From: Symbiodinium natans
Taxonomy: Eukaryota; Sar; Dinophyceae; Suessiales; Symbiodiniaceae
DNA length: 64,000 nt
Direction of reading: 5' to 3'
Assembly (NCBI GenBank): GCA_905221605.1
Contig: CAJNDS010002334.1
Coordinates: forward strand, 1-64,000
Shown: positions 39,207 to 50,384 of the stretch, in pieces
Layout of the letters: every line of letters begins with the position of its first letter
How positions within the stretch are numbered: position 1 is the stretch's first letter
Notes under the pieces: model-generated
Databases searched by the model: none
What the model was told of the DNA's origin: nothing
The model's input: the letters and a program-made list of their open reading frames with translations, nothing else
Made by a program: the position numbers and the translations under genes

Positions 39207-40861
39207 GCGCTTTCTCAAGGGTTATACGGTTTACCAGTCTTTCAAATACTCAAGTAAGGCCTCACAATCCCCTTCAAGGGCTCCAAAACCTCATCAGGAC
39301 CTCCCAGAGCCTTTTTTCCAACTTTTGCGGGCTGCCCGTTGGAAAAATCGCTGAAAAACGTGGTATCGCGCGGGTCCACATTCAGGACCGACAAACGACG
39401 AGAAACATAGGACGCATCAGAGTACCCCCCCAGTGGCAACCTGAATGGCGCCTATATGAATAAGTAAAGGCCCACCACCGACCGCTTGCCACGCAGCGGT
39501 GCATTTTTATTGTCTTATGTCGGGAGCGGTCCTCACGTCGGGCAAAATTTCGGCGAGCTTCAAAAGTGTGTCTTCTCATCAGAAATCGCACAGTTTTTGG
39601 CCTTCATTTTGAGGCCAGAAATTGGGTCCCAAAACTGGGTCTGCCTGATTCGAAACTCTTAGAGAAGATCCCATTTCGGGCTTCGCTTTGGGGCCCAAAA
39701 ATAGGACCCCAGAATGGGCCGTGAAACGTGGCAAGTGTGCTTTCAATTTTGCGGAGACACGCAAAGCATGCACCACATGTTTGGGTCGGGCGCAAAGATA
39801 ATCAGCGGTCGCTTAAGACTGTTGGCAATAGCGTTATAACGGAACAAGTATTGCACATGACAAGCTGAATTGCAACTGCGGGGGCACTCAAACGTGTCCT
39901 ACGCTTCTTGTGTCTTTCTGGGGTCGGATTTGGCTCCAAATCAATAAGTGTTGTCGAAAATCCCCTTTCCCCAATGGCAATGTTGCAACACGTTGGTCAT
40001 GTCAGACCGACCTTCGGCATCCAACATTGCCATTGGGGGCTCGGGGGCACACGCAAGGGCTTGTGACCGGAGACAAGCATCCTTTTCCAGGCTCTTCAGG
40101 CTCCAAGTCCTTGCGATTTCAAGGTAGCTCTCAAGGTCGGGCTGCGCTGCTTACTGCGTTCTGCAGACCCTGCATGTAACACTGCAGCAACCTGCAGACC
40201 CTGCAGACCTGCAGCAAGCATGCGGACTCTGCAGCAAGCCTGCAGGCCCTGCAGCAGCCTGACGCAGCAAGCCTGCAGACCCCTGCAGCAAGCCTAGCTG
40301 CAAGGTCTGTAAGCTGTCGGCAAGCCTGCAGACCCTGCAGCAGCCTGCAGGCCAGCAGCGCCTGCGGGCAACCTGCAGACCCTGCCGCACGCCGCCCCTA
40401 CAGACCCTACAGCAAGCCTGCAAAACCTGCTGCCTGCCTCTCCCCCAGCCTGCATGGCTTCCAGTCTTCAATTACTTGGGCATTTTCCTGCATTCACACA
40501 GAGTCCATTTCCCCTTGTAAACACAAAGGCTTGAAGGCCCCAGAGTCTGCAGGAAGCTTGAAAGCCCCTGACCTGTAGAACTGCAAATTAAAAACCAGGT
40601 GTCACATGCTCCGCGCTGTAGGAAAAGCTGGATTTTTCCGCCAGTCTAATTTCATGAAAACTAGTACTACACGCTCCGCACTGTGGGAAAAGCTGGATTT
40701 CGCGCATCAAAACTGCTGGGGAAAAACCACAGTGTACTACATGAATGCATAGTTTTTTCAAAACTTTAAGGTTCATGTAATGTTTCTACTTGGAATCAAG
40801 GTACTACACGCTGTTTTCCCGCATTTTTTGAGTGTAGTACTCGTGTACAGGTCTGCTACAC
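39207..40861 (+). repeat. Satellite type II, unit U14
   Basis: A 1,655-bp unit. Near 40700 part of the GCTCCGCGCTG segment series is deleted. Confidence 0.95.
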
Positions 40862-42627
40862 GCGCTTTCTCAAGGGTTATACGGTTTACCAGTCTTTCAA
40901 ATACTCAAGTAAGGCCTCACAATCCCCTTCAAGGGCTCCAAAACCTCATCAGGACCTCCCAGAGCCTTTTTCCACTTCTGCGGGCTGCCCGTTGGAAAAA
41001 TCGCTGAAAAACGTGGTATCGCGCGGGTCCACATTCAGGACCGACAAACGACGAGAAACATAGGACGCATCAGAGTACCCCCCCAGTGGCAACCTGAATG
41101 GCGCCTATATGAATAAGTACAGGCCCACCACCGACCGCTTGCCACGCAGCGGTGCATTTTTATTGTCTTATGTCGGGAGCGGTCCTCACGTCGGGCAAAA
41201 TTTTGGCGAGCTTCAAAAGTGTGTCTTCTCATCAGAAATCGCACAGTTTTTGGCCCTCATTTTGAGGCCAGAAATTGGGTCCCAAAACTGGGTCTGCCTG
41301 ATTCGAAACTCTTAGAAAAGATCCCATTTCGGGCTTCGCTTTGGGGCCCAAAAATGGGACCCTAGAATGGGCCGTAAAACATGGCAAGTGTGCTTTCAAT
41401 TTTGCGGAGACACGCAAAGCATGCACCACATGTTTGGGTCGGGCGCAAAGATAGTCAGCGGTCGCTTAAGACTGTTGGCAATAGCGTTATAACGGAACAA
41501 GTATTGCACATGACAAGCTGAATTGCAACTGCGGGGGCACTCAAACGTGTCCTACGCTTCTTGTGTCTTTCTGGGGTCGGATTTGGCTTCACTTGAGGCA
41601 CATTCTCCAAACCCCCAGCAAAGGGCCTACCTTGTCCCAAAATAAGTGTTGTCGAAAATCCCCTTTCCCCAATGGCAATGTTGCAACACGTTGGTCATGT
41701 CAGACCGACCTTCGGCATCCAACATTGCCATTGGGGGCTCGGGGGCACATGCAAGGGCTTGTGACCGGAGACAAGCATCCTTTTCCAGGCTCTTCAGGTT
41801 CCAAGTCCTTGCAATTTCAAGGTAGCTCTCAAGGTCGGGCTGCGCTGCTTACTGCGTTCTGCAGACCCTGCATGTAACACTGCAGCAACCTGCAGACCCT
41901 GCAGACCTGCAGCAAGCATGCGGACTCTGCATCTGCAGCAAGCCTGCAGGCCCTGCAGCAGCCTGACGCAGCAAGCCTGCAGACCCCTGCAGCAAGCCTA
42001 CAGCTGCAGGGTCTGTAGGCTGTCGGCAAGCCTGCAGACCCTGCAGCAGCCTGCAGGCCAGCAGCGCCTGCGGGCAACCTGCAGACCCTGCCGCACGCCG
42101 CCCCTACAGACCCTACAGCAAGCCTGCAAAACCTGCTGCCTGCCTCTCCCCCAGCCTGCATGGCTTCCAGTCTTCAATTACTTGGGCATTTTCCTGCATT
42201 CACACAGAGTCCATTTCCCCTTGTAAACACAAAGGCTTGAAGGCCCCAGAGTCTGCAGGAAGCTTGAAAGCCCCTGACCTGTAGAACTGCAAATTAAAAA
42301 CCAGGTGTCACATGCTCCGCGCTGTAAAAACCAGGTGTCACATGCTCCGCGCTGTAGGAAAAGCTGGATTTTTCCGCCAGTCTAATTTCATGAAAACTAG
42401 TACTACACGCTCCGCACTGTGGGAAAAGCTGGATTTCGCCTCGGGTGTAATTTCATCAAAACTGGTACTACACGCTCCGCGCTGGGGAAAAACCACAGTG
42501 TACTACATGAATGCATAGTTTTTTCAAAACTTTAAGGTTCATGTAATGTTTCTACTTGGAATCAAGGTACTACACGCTGTTTTCCCGCATTTTTTGAGTG
42601 TAGTACTCGTGTACAGGTCTGCTACAC
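40862..42627 (+). repeat. Satellite type II, unit U15 (mosaic)
   Basis: A 1,766-bp unit. About 41200-41520 carries type I markers (AAATTTTGGCGAG, CCCTCATTTTGAGG, GGGACCCTAGAATGG, GTAAAACATGG), and the CACTTGAGGCACATTC segment is retained. Near 42297-42350 AAAAACCAGGTGTCACATGC and the next ten bases are tandemly duplicated. Confidence 0.9.
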
Positions 42628-44285
42628 GCGCTTTCTCAAGGGTTATACGGTTTACCAGTCTTTCAAATACTCAAGTAAGGCCTCACAATCCCCTTCAAGG
42701 GCTCCAAAACCTCATCAGGACCTCCCAGAGCCTTTTTTCCAACTTTTGCGGGCTGCCCGTTGGAAAAATCGCTGAAAAACGTGGTATCGCGCGGGTCCAC
42801 ATTCAGGACCGACAAACGACGAGAAACATAGGACGCATCAGAGTACCCCCCCAGTGGCAACCTGAATGGCGCCTATATGAATAAGTACAGGCCCACCACC
42901 GACCGCTTGCCACGCAGCGGTGCATTTTTATTGTCTTATGTCGGGAGCGGTCCTCACGTCGGGCAAAATTTCGGCGAGCTTCAAAAGTGTGTCTTCTCAT
43001 CAGAAATCGCACAGTTTTTGGCCTTCATTTTGAGGCCAGAAATTGGGTCCCAAAACATTCGAAGATCCCGTTTCGGGCTTCGCTTTGGGGCCCAAAAATA
43101 GGACCCCAGAATGGGCCGTGAAACGTGGCAAGTGTGCTTTCAATTTTGCGGAGACACGCAAAGCATGCACCACATGTTTGGGTCGGGCGCAAAGATAATC
43201 AGCGGTCGCTTAAGACTGTTGGCAATAGCGTTATAACGGAACAAGTATTGCACATGACAAGCTGAATTGCAACTGCGGGGACTCAAACGTGTCCTACGCT
43301 TCTTGTGTCTTTCTGGGGTCGGATTTGGCTCCAAATCAATAAGTGTTGTCGAAAATCCCCTTTCCCCAATGGCAATGTTGCAACACGTTGGTCATGTCAG
43401 ACCGACCTTCGGCATCCAACATTGCCATTGGGGGCTCGGGGCACACGCAAGGGCTTGTGACCGGAGACAAGCATCCTTTTCCAGGCTCTTCAGGCTCCAA
43501 GTCCTTGCGATTTCAAGGTAGCTCTCAAGGTCGGGCTGCGCTGCTTACTGCGTTCTGCAGACCCTGCATGTAACACTGCAGCAACCTGCAGACCCTGCAG
43601 ACCTGCAGCAAGCATGCGGACTCTGCAGCAAGCCTGCAGGCCCTGCAGCAGCCTGACGCAGCAAGCCTGCAGACCCCTGCAGCAAGCCTAGCTGCAAGGT
43701 CTGTAAGCTGTCGGCAAGCCTGCAGACCCTGCAGCAGCCTGCAGGCCAGCAGCGCCTGCGGGCAACCTGCAGACCCTGCCGCACGCCGCCCCTACAGACC
43801 CTACAGCAAGCCTGCAAAACCTGCTGCCTGCCTCTCCCCCAGCCTGCATGGCTTCCAGTCTTCAATTACTTGGGCATTTTCCTGCATTCACACAGAGTCC
43901 ATTTCCCCTTGTAAACACAAAGGCTTGAAGGCCCCAGAGTCTGCAGGAAGCTTGAAAGCCCCTGACCTGTAGAACTGCAAATTAAAAACCAGGTGTCACA
44001 TGCTCCGCGCTGTAGGAAAAGCTGGATTTTTCCGCCAGTCTAATTTCATGAAAACTAGTACTACACGCTCCGGGCTGTGGGAAAAGCTGGATTTCGCCTC
44101 GGGTGTAATTTCATCAAAACTGGTACTACACGCTCCGCGCTGGGGAAAAACCACAGTGTACTACATGAATGCATAGTTTTTTCAAAACTTTAAGGTTCAT
44201 GTAATGTTTCTACTTGGAATCAAGGTACTACACGCTGTTTTCCCGCATTTTTTGAGTGTAGTACTCGTGTACAGGTCTGCTACAC
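42628..44285 (+). repeat. Satellite type II, unit U16
   Basis: A 1,658-bp unit with a small deletion near 43057 (AAAACATTCGAAGATCCC). Confidence 0.94.
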
Positions 44286-45881
44286 GCGCTTTCTCAAGGG
44301 TTATACGGTTTACCAGTCTTTCAAATACTCAAGTAAGGCCTCACAATCCCCTTCAAGGGCTCCAAAACCTCATCAGGACCTCCCAGAGCCTTTTTCCACT
44401 TCTGCGGGCTGCCCGTTGGAAAAATCGCTGAAAAACGTGGTATCGCGCGGGTCCACATTCAGGACCGACAAACGACGAGAAACATAGGACGCATCAGAGT
44501 ACCCCCCCAGTGGCAACCTGAATGGCGCCTATATGAATAAGTACAGGCCCACCACCGACCGCTTGCCACGCAGCGGTGCATTTTTATTGTCTTATGTCGG
44601 GAGCGGTCCTCACGTCGGGCAAAATTTCGGCGAGCTTCAAAAGTGTGTCTTCTCATCAGAAATCGCACAGTTTTTGGCCTTCATTTTGAGGCCAGAAAGT
44701 GGGTCCCAAAACAGAAGATCCCGTTTCGGGCTTCGCTTTGGGGCCCAAAAATAGGACCCCAGAATGGGCCGTGAAACGTGGCAAGTGTGCTTTCAATTTT
44801 GCGGAGACACGCAAAGCATGCACCACATGTTTGGGTCGGGCGCAAAGATAATCAGCGGTCGCTTAAGACTGTTGGCAATAGCGTTTTCACGGAACAAGTA
44901 TTGCACATGACAAGCTGAATTGCAACTGCGGGGGCACTCAAACGTGTCCTACGCTTCTTGTGTCTTTCTGGGGTCGGATTTGGCTCCAAATCAATAAGTG
45001 TTGTCGAAAATCCCCTTTCCCCAATGGCAATGTTGCAACACGTTGGTCATGTCAGACCGACCTTCGGCATCCAACATTGCCATTGGGGGCTCGGGGGCAC
45101 ACGCAAGGGCTTGTGACCGGAGACAAGCATCCTTTTCCAGGCTCTTCAGGCTCCAAGTCCTTGCGATTTCAAGGTGCTCTCAAGGTCGGGCTGCGCTGCT
45201 TACTGCGTTCTGCAGACCCTGCATGTAACACTGCAGCAACCTGCAGACCCTGCAGACCTGCAGCAAGCACGCGGACTCTGCAAGCCTGCAGCCCTGCAGC
45301 AAGCCTAGCTGCAAGGTCTGTAAGCTGTCGGCAAGCCTGCAGGACCCTGCAGCAGCCTGCAGGCCAGCAGCGCCTGTGGGCAACCTGCAGACCCTGGCGC
45401 CCCCCCTACAGACCCTACAGCAAGCCTGCAAAACCTGCTGCCTGCCTCCCCCTGCATGGCTTCCAGTCTTCAATTACTTGGGCATTTTCCTGCATTCACA
45501 CAGAGTCCATTTCCCCTTGTAAACACAAAGGCTTTGAAGGCTCCAGAGTCTGCAGGAAGCTTGAAAGCCCCTGACCTGTAGAACTGCAAATTAAAAAACC
45601 AGGTGTCACATGCTCCGCGCTGTAGGAAAAGCTAGATTTTTTCCGCCAATTTCATGAAAACTGGTACTACACGCTCCGGGCTGTGGGAAAAGCTGGATTT
45701 CGCCTTGGGTGTAATTTCATCAAAACTGGCACTACACGCTTCTGGGAAAAACCACAGTGTACCACATGAATGTACAGTTTTTTCAAACTTTAGGTTCATG
45801 TAATGTTTCTATTTGGAACAAGGTACTACATGCTGTTTTCCCGCTTTTTTGAGTGTAGTACTCGTGTACAGGTCTGCTACA
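44286..45881 (+). repeat. Satellite type II, unit U17 (diverged)
   Basis: A 1,596-bp unit with many more indels and substitutions than the others, especially 45270-45880, as is usual for units at an array edge. Confidence 0.92.
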
Positions 45882-46495
45882 CGCTTTCTCAAGGGTTATA
45901 CGGTTTACCAGTCTTTCAAATACTCAAGTAAGGCCTCACAATCCCCTTCAAGGGCCTCCTGCAGTGGACCTTGCAACCAACCTTTGGGCCTCTCAAGCGC
46001 TCAGCGATAAACCTTATGGGCAATTTCATCAACTGGAGTAGGCTTGCAGTTCCAGATGGCCTTGCCAACTTTCGCGGAAGGCTTACAAACTTTGACAGGT
46101 GTGAGAGTGGCGAAGGTGCTCTTGCGTGGCATAACATTGAACTGTTTGAGCACAATGCTCCACAGGCGGGTCTGTCAGGGGATCGTCCACTCTCAAAGCA
46201 CCTCTGTGCACGACAAGCGATGGACGCATTTGTAACGCACAAGTCGGGTGCCGGACAACATGTAACGGGTGGCGGGCTTGCACGCTTGCAACACAAATTC
46301 TTTGGGTGTCTTGGGCACGGAAAAGAACATTTCTTAAACAAGCTTGGACCCACCTTCAACAAGAACTTTGCAAAGGCAGTTGCTGACCTCCCGGAACCTT
46401 TTCCACTTCTGCGGGCTGCTGTTGGAAAATTTGCTGAAAAACGTGGTGTCGCGCGGGTCCACATTCAGGACCGACAAACGACAAGAATTGCCGGC
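45882..46495 (+). repeat. Satellite type II, terminal unit U18 with 430-bp extra segment
   Basis: It starts like other units to AAGGGC near 45955. It then has about 430 bp not found in any other unit before returning to unit sequence at GACCTCCCGGAACC (about 46390), and leaves it near 46490. Other units have about 16 bp where U18 has 430. Confidence 0.87.
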
Positions 46496-46576
46496 ATTCT
46501 GGTAAGCCGGGTGCCTGCGTTTCTTGTGTCCCTTTGTCTCCTCTCGTCGAGACGTATGGCGCATGGAGCTGTTTGA
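45956..46576 (+). CDS. Unrecognised ORF at the satellite edge
   Basis: An open frame of about 200 codons covering the extra segment of U18 and running through the satellite-related part. There it reads EPFPLLRAAVGKFAEKRGVA, where ordinary units have a shifted, shorter version. The extra segment has a fairly normal amino-acid mix and no stops. TGCAG at its start (45959-45963) and CTGGTAAGC near 46500 could be splice borders. No family is recognised. It might be an ancestral exon from which part of the satellite derives, or a chance frame. Confidence 0.35.
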   Translation, partial: LLQWTLQPTFGPLKRSAINLMGNFINWSRLAVPDGLANFRGRLTNFDRCESGEGALAWHNIELFEHNAPQAGLSGDRPLSKHLCARQAMDAFVTHKSGAGQHVTGGGLARLQHKFFGCLGHGKEHFLNKLGPTFNKNFAKAVADLPEPFPLLRAAVGKFAEKRGVARVHIQDRQTTRIAGILVSRVPAFLVSLCLLSSRRMAHGAV

Positions 46577-47167
46577 GTTTCTGCTGTCGCTTGCTGGCCT
46601 TGTGTTTCCTGGCTCTAACTTTGACCCTTCTGACCCGTCCTAAGACACAGTCTAGGCCCAGGTCTTTCATTGTTCAACTGTGTCGCAAGCCCCGTTTTCA
46701 CATGACAGTTTTTGTCTTGTTTTCACGCAGCTTGAGCCGTTTTCGGTTTTGGTGAGGGCTGAGTTCAAGAGCCAGTGTGCGGAAAGTTGCGTTCTGCTGT
46801 TTAGGAAAAAGGGACTGTTGGAGCGTTGGCTTGACCTGAGCCATAGCCCCTGCGAGTGCCCAGCGGCACAGCTGTTCGAGCAGCCACCACGTTGACTTGT
46901 AAGTCACTTGCCATTTTGAAAGAGAATCGGCCTGCCGCTGAGCACCCTAACTTCGATCGTGACATTGCTCTGTTCGAGCAGTCTCTGTCACAGGAGCGCC
47001 CCACCAAATTCCAGCGTTGTCTGCGCCTTGCAGACGACCCCTTTGAACTTAAGCCCAATCCTGAGAGTGTGTCAGAGCCTAGTGCAACGAGGTCCTTTGA
47101 ATTGAAGGGCATTTGTGCCCTGCCGAAGAGCCTATCGACCTGACATCTGAGTCTGAAGCTGAGCAAC
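46577..47167 (+). other. Region upstream of the gag remnant
   Basis: About 590 bp. A 95-codon frame at 46856-47143 (Ser/Glu/Leu-rich) is in the same frame as the following gag-like ORF and separated from it by one stop. It could be the leader or N-terminal part of that retroelement. No terminal repeat was found. Confidence 0.35.
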
Positions 47168-47955
47168 ATGGCGGAACAGGTTCCAGTGCAGCCCGATGAT
47201 TCTGATGATGAGCTTGATCCTGCCCAGCATGTCGGAGGTGCCAACCCATTTTCTCCGACAAGTCCCACTTCACTTCAGGAGCAGATGATGTTGATGATGC
47301 AGCAGATGACAGAAGCCACTCGTGCTGCCTCCCAAGCAGCAGTTGCAGCCATGAGCGCTGCAGGAGCCAGAGCTTCCTGCTCCAACACCACCGGGTTCTC
47401 CAACGCAAGCAAAATTTTAAGCAAGCCCCGGAATTCGGCAGCAATAATCATGATCTGGACTTAATGGCTTGGGAAGAGTGGGTTCATACGTTTAAAAGTT
47501 GGCTAGTGTTTGCCAATGGCAGTTTCGAACATGAACTGAAGGTGGTTGAGGACAATCCCCAAGATCCTATCGTGATGAGCACTTTGCCGCCCGACACCGC
47601 ATCTCGATCGAATCAGCTGTATGCCATCTTCACAAGCCTACTTCGGGGCAAACCGAAGACACTTCTTCGGTCGCAGCCTGGGCCTGCTTAACGCCTTAGT
47701 ATCCATGCCTGCATTCGTGAAAGAGCGTTCCTTCAGAGAACAGATCAACAACCTTGAGAGAATCGCCGCCGAATACCGAAGAGTCACAGGACGTTCGGTG
47801 GGCGATGACATCCTTCTCGGGACTCTGCTTCGGTGTTTGCCCCAGCGTATCCGTCAACACATACAACTCCAAATGGACGAAAGCGCGAGCTTTGACAGTG
47901 TTCGAGCATATGTGCTGAGTTATGAAATCAGCACTACTCCTTGGACCACTACGGG
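47168..47955 (+). pseudogene. LTR-retrotransposon Gag remnant, frameshifted
   Basis: Three overlapping frames make one Gag-like protein: an acidic, Met/Ala-rich N-terminus (47168-47464), then WEEWVHTFKSWLVFANG (from 47464), then, after a shift near 47690, FREQINNLERIAAEYRRVTG and ILLGTLLRCLPQRIRQHIQL up to SYEISTTPW. Pattern and order match Gag of copia-type elements with their conserved Trp and LLRCLP segment. At least two frame changes, and no zinc knuckle or pol follows on this strand, so it is a dead fragment. It lies head to head with the minus-strand copia pol further on and is probably a separate insertion. Confidence 0.72.
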
Positions 47956-48509
47956 GTAGACGGGTGAGGAGCTGCATAGACACCAAAAGGCAACTGCACA
48001 GTGGCAAAGCCGTCAATGTATATGAAAGGCAAAGTAACTGCAGCAGGTCGTGGGGGCGGAGGGCCAGAGGGTCCTGCAGACCCCGGAGCACTCGGTGCAG
48101 AGGTAGCAGAGCCAATGGCAGGTCTCGGCGTGGCAGCCATGGGGCGTGTCGGGGTAGCGAGAGATTCAGGTGGGCCAGAAGAAATTTCCGAAGCACCGTC
48201 GTATCTGGAAGTGGGACGGGGCGAAGTACCCGTTGATGACTCCTCGCTTGCGGACCTGGCCCGAAGACTCTCCATTCCTCGACGAAGGGCCAAAGCAGTC
48301 CTGGATGAAGGCGTAGAAGAAACAGATCCTGCCTTGGATCTGACAAAAGTGCTGTCCGTCGTAGGTGGAGGAGGGCCGCCCGGTGGAGACGGAACCTCCT
48401 CAGTCTCCGAACTGGCGTCCCGCTCACGTGGCCTGGGTGTAGGCACAAAGCGGCCACGTCTCAAAATCGAAGCGGGAGGTTTCGCAGCTGGTCGTTTGTG
48501 CCCCGGCAT
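47949..48509 (-). CDS. Pro/Ser-rich ORF, unrecognised
   Basis: 186 codons from ATG at 48509; the frame continues open upstream to 48812. The start is basic (MPGHKRPAAKPPA), the middle is Pro/Ser/Thr/Gly-rich and disordered, and the end is more hydrophobic (FIYIDGFATVQLPFGVY). The opposite strand is also open for 203 codons, a side effect of GC-rich codons. It may be the N-terminal part of another retroelement polyprotein. Confidence 0.3.
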   Translation of the reverse strand: MPGHKRPAAKPPASILRRGRFVPTPRPRERDASSETEEVPSPPGGPPPPTTDSTFVRSKAGSVSSTPSSRTALALRRGMESLRARSASEESSTGTSPRPTSRYDGASEISSGPPESLATPTRPMAATPRPAIGSATSAPSAPGSAGPSGPPPPRPAAVTLPFIYIDGFATVQLPFGVYAAPHPSTP

Positions 48510-49570
48510 CAACAGGCGGAGGCACCGAAACGAAAAAGAGTATACAAGGAACGTTACAATGCAAGATGCAGGTGGGCGACCTCTTGAGAGGAAGCTGCGG
48601 GCCACACAATAAAACGGCGTGCGATGGTGCTCCATAAAGAAAGACAGACAACGCAAGAGGCAAAGACCAATACCCCGAGTTCCCTGCCATGCCAAGAAAG
48701 GACCAGAATGTCGGAGGCTCTGATGAGAAAAGACGCGCCCAGCACCTGCAGTTGTATGCCAAAGGCAATGCACAGACCGAGCTAGGTCCCTAGCAGAAGC
48801 GCAACGGAACACGGCATATGCCTAGCCAAGTGTGGTTTGCAAAGCCAGGGCAGTGCCCTGCAGAAGTAGGCAAAACGGAATCCTTGTGCTACCGTCGACA
48901 CTGACACAGCTGACAGGCTCGCATCGCAGCGAGCTCAAGCCCAGCAGGCCTGACAGAAGAGGGTTCGGCCATGGCCGCAAGTTGTCAGAGGTGTGTAGCA
49001 GCAAACACCACTGAGCTTGAGTTGCCAGAACCAATGCAGCAGTAATCAAGAAATTGCAAGTGAGTGTGTCATGTAAACAATAGGACAAGCAGCTGGCCAA
49101 TGAGCGGGCTTTTGCACTGCGCACCATTTGACTGCAAAGTTCGGAGGCAGCTGAGAAACCCTCGCAAAATGTCCCGGGAAACTTCTTCAAGAGGAGCCAA
49201 AGCCTGGCATGAGAGAGCACGGGTCCTGAGCGGGCGCCCAGAAGTAGGAGCTTCCAAGCACCCTGCTGAAAACATGTGCACGAATGGCGTGGAAAGGCAT
49301 AGGGCGCCCTCATGGCCTAACCATCTTCCAAGCATGAAAGATGCGAGACAGTGTTGCCAGGGCCTCAAGGCGCTCAACACGCACTGACAGCATGGAACAC
49401 CAGCGCAAAAGCAAAGCCAGTGCACGTCCGTGAGCAAGGTGCTCTCTTTGCAAGAAACTCAAGCTGCTGGTGCTAGCATCACTGGAGGATGCATTGTCAG
49501 GCGAGGCCACCTCAAGGGCAGCTGATCGCAGCTGCCGTGCACGCGGCCTAGTGCCGAATCCGTAGCTTCC
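48510..49570. other. No recognisable gene
   Basis: About 1 kb. The longest minus-strand frame (48822-49313, 163 codons) is Leu/Ser/Cys-rich without any motif. No tRNA, rRNA or terminal repeat seen. Confidence 0.5.
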
Positions 49571-49573
49571 CGT

Positions 49574-50384
49574 TTACAAGACCTCTAGACTAGACACTAG
49601 ACAGCGGACACCGAGCCTCACAAAAACAAAGCTACTAAGCGATGCAATGTAAGCTGCACAGTTTGGTGTGTGGCTTGAACCAAAAGCAACAAAGTACGGT
49701 GTTCTTTCACAAACAGTAAACAGACATGAGTAAACACATGAACCTTGCTGACCTGCAGATTCAACTGCAAAACCAAAAGCTGACAATAACGTCAAACCAA
49801 GTCTGCTTCCGGATACCTTTGTCAATCTTCTGACTGTAGCTGTGCTTTCTGCGGCCATTCGTTCTTCGCGACCGATTGCTTCTCGATCATCATGAACTTG
49901 AAGGATGTTCAAAAGTAGCTTCATTCTCGATGCGTTGAGGGCCGAGGGGCTTGGTCCCTAAGTCGGCAGGGTTGAAAACAGTGCTCACTGCCTTCACGCT
50001 GCATAGGCCGTTTCTGGTAACTTCTTGCACCCAGAGCATTCTCGTTGCCAAGTGCTTGATACGACCAACACCTTGCCGGTGTACAATGCCACGCGCTGCA
50101 CTGCTGTCAGTGTACGCCTTCATTCGCGCTGCTTTGCCAGAAAGGAACTCTACGGCTTCTCGAATGCCAATTCCTTCTGCGACAGCACCAGTGAGTGCGT
50201 AGTACTCGGACTCGCCACTGGAAAGTGCCACAGTTTTCTGCGTTCTTGAGTAAGAAAACGCATACTGGCCGTCCAGGAAGATGACTCCTCCTGATACAGA
50301 TTTCCGGCTGCTCTTGTTGTTGGCCCAGTCGGCATCAGACTTCGACCAGGTGACTGCCACTCTCGATGCTCTTCTCATTCTCAT
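49574..50384 (-). pseudogene. Copia-type RNase H and C-terminal tail, frameshifted
   Basis: The ORF 50384-49890 is a copia-type RNase H with SDADWAN (D19), SSGESEYYAL (E60), YTDSSAA (D93) and NPADLGTKPL (D141). It is in a different frame from the RT ORF upstream, which it overlaps by 50 bp. The family's terminal segment appears in a third frame just downstream (49924, MKLLLNILQVHDD), so another shift lies near 49915. The tail beyond about 49820 has no clear homology. Confidence 0.87.

Noticed and set aside
9605-46495. CRISPR-like array or tRNA/5S/SL RNA gene cluster in the satellite
   Set aside because: Units are over 1.5 kb with no short direct repeats and unique spacers, and no tRNA box, 5S or spliced-leader RNA gene sequence is seen in a unit.
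48001-48612. Plus-strand 203-codon Gly/Ala/Val-rich frame
   Set aside because: Antisense of the Pro/Ser-rich minus frame in GC-rich DNA. It starts inside unrelated sequence and has no recognisable domain.
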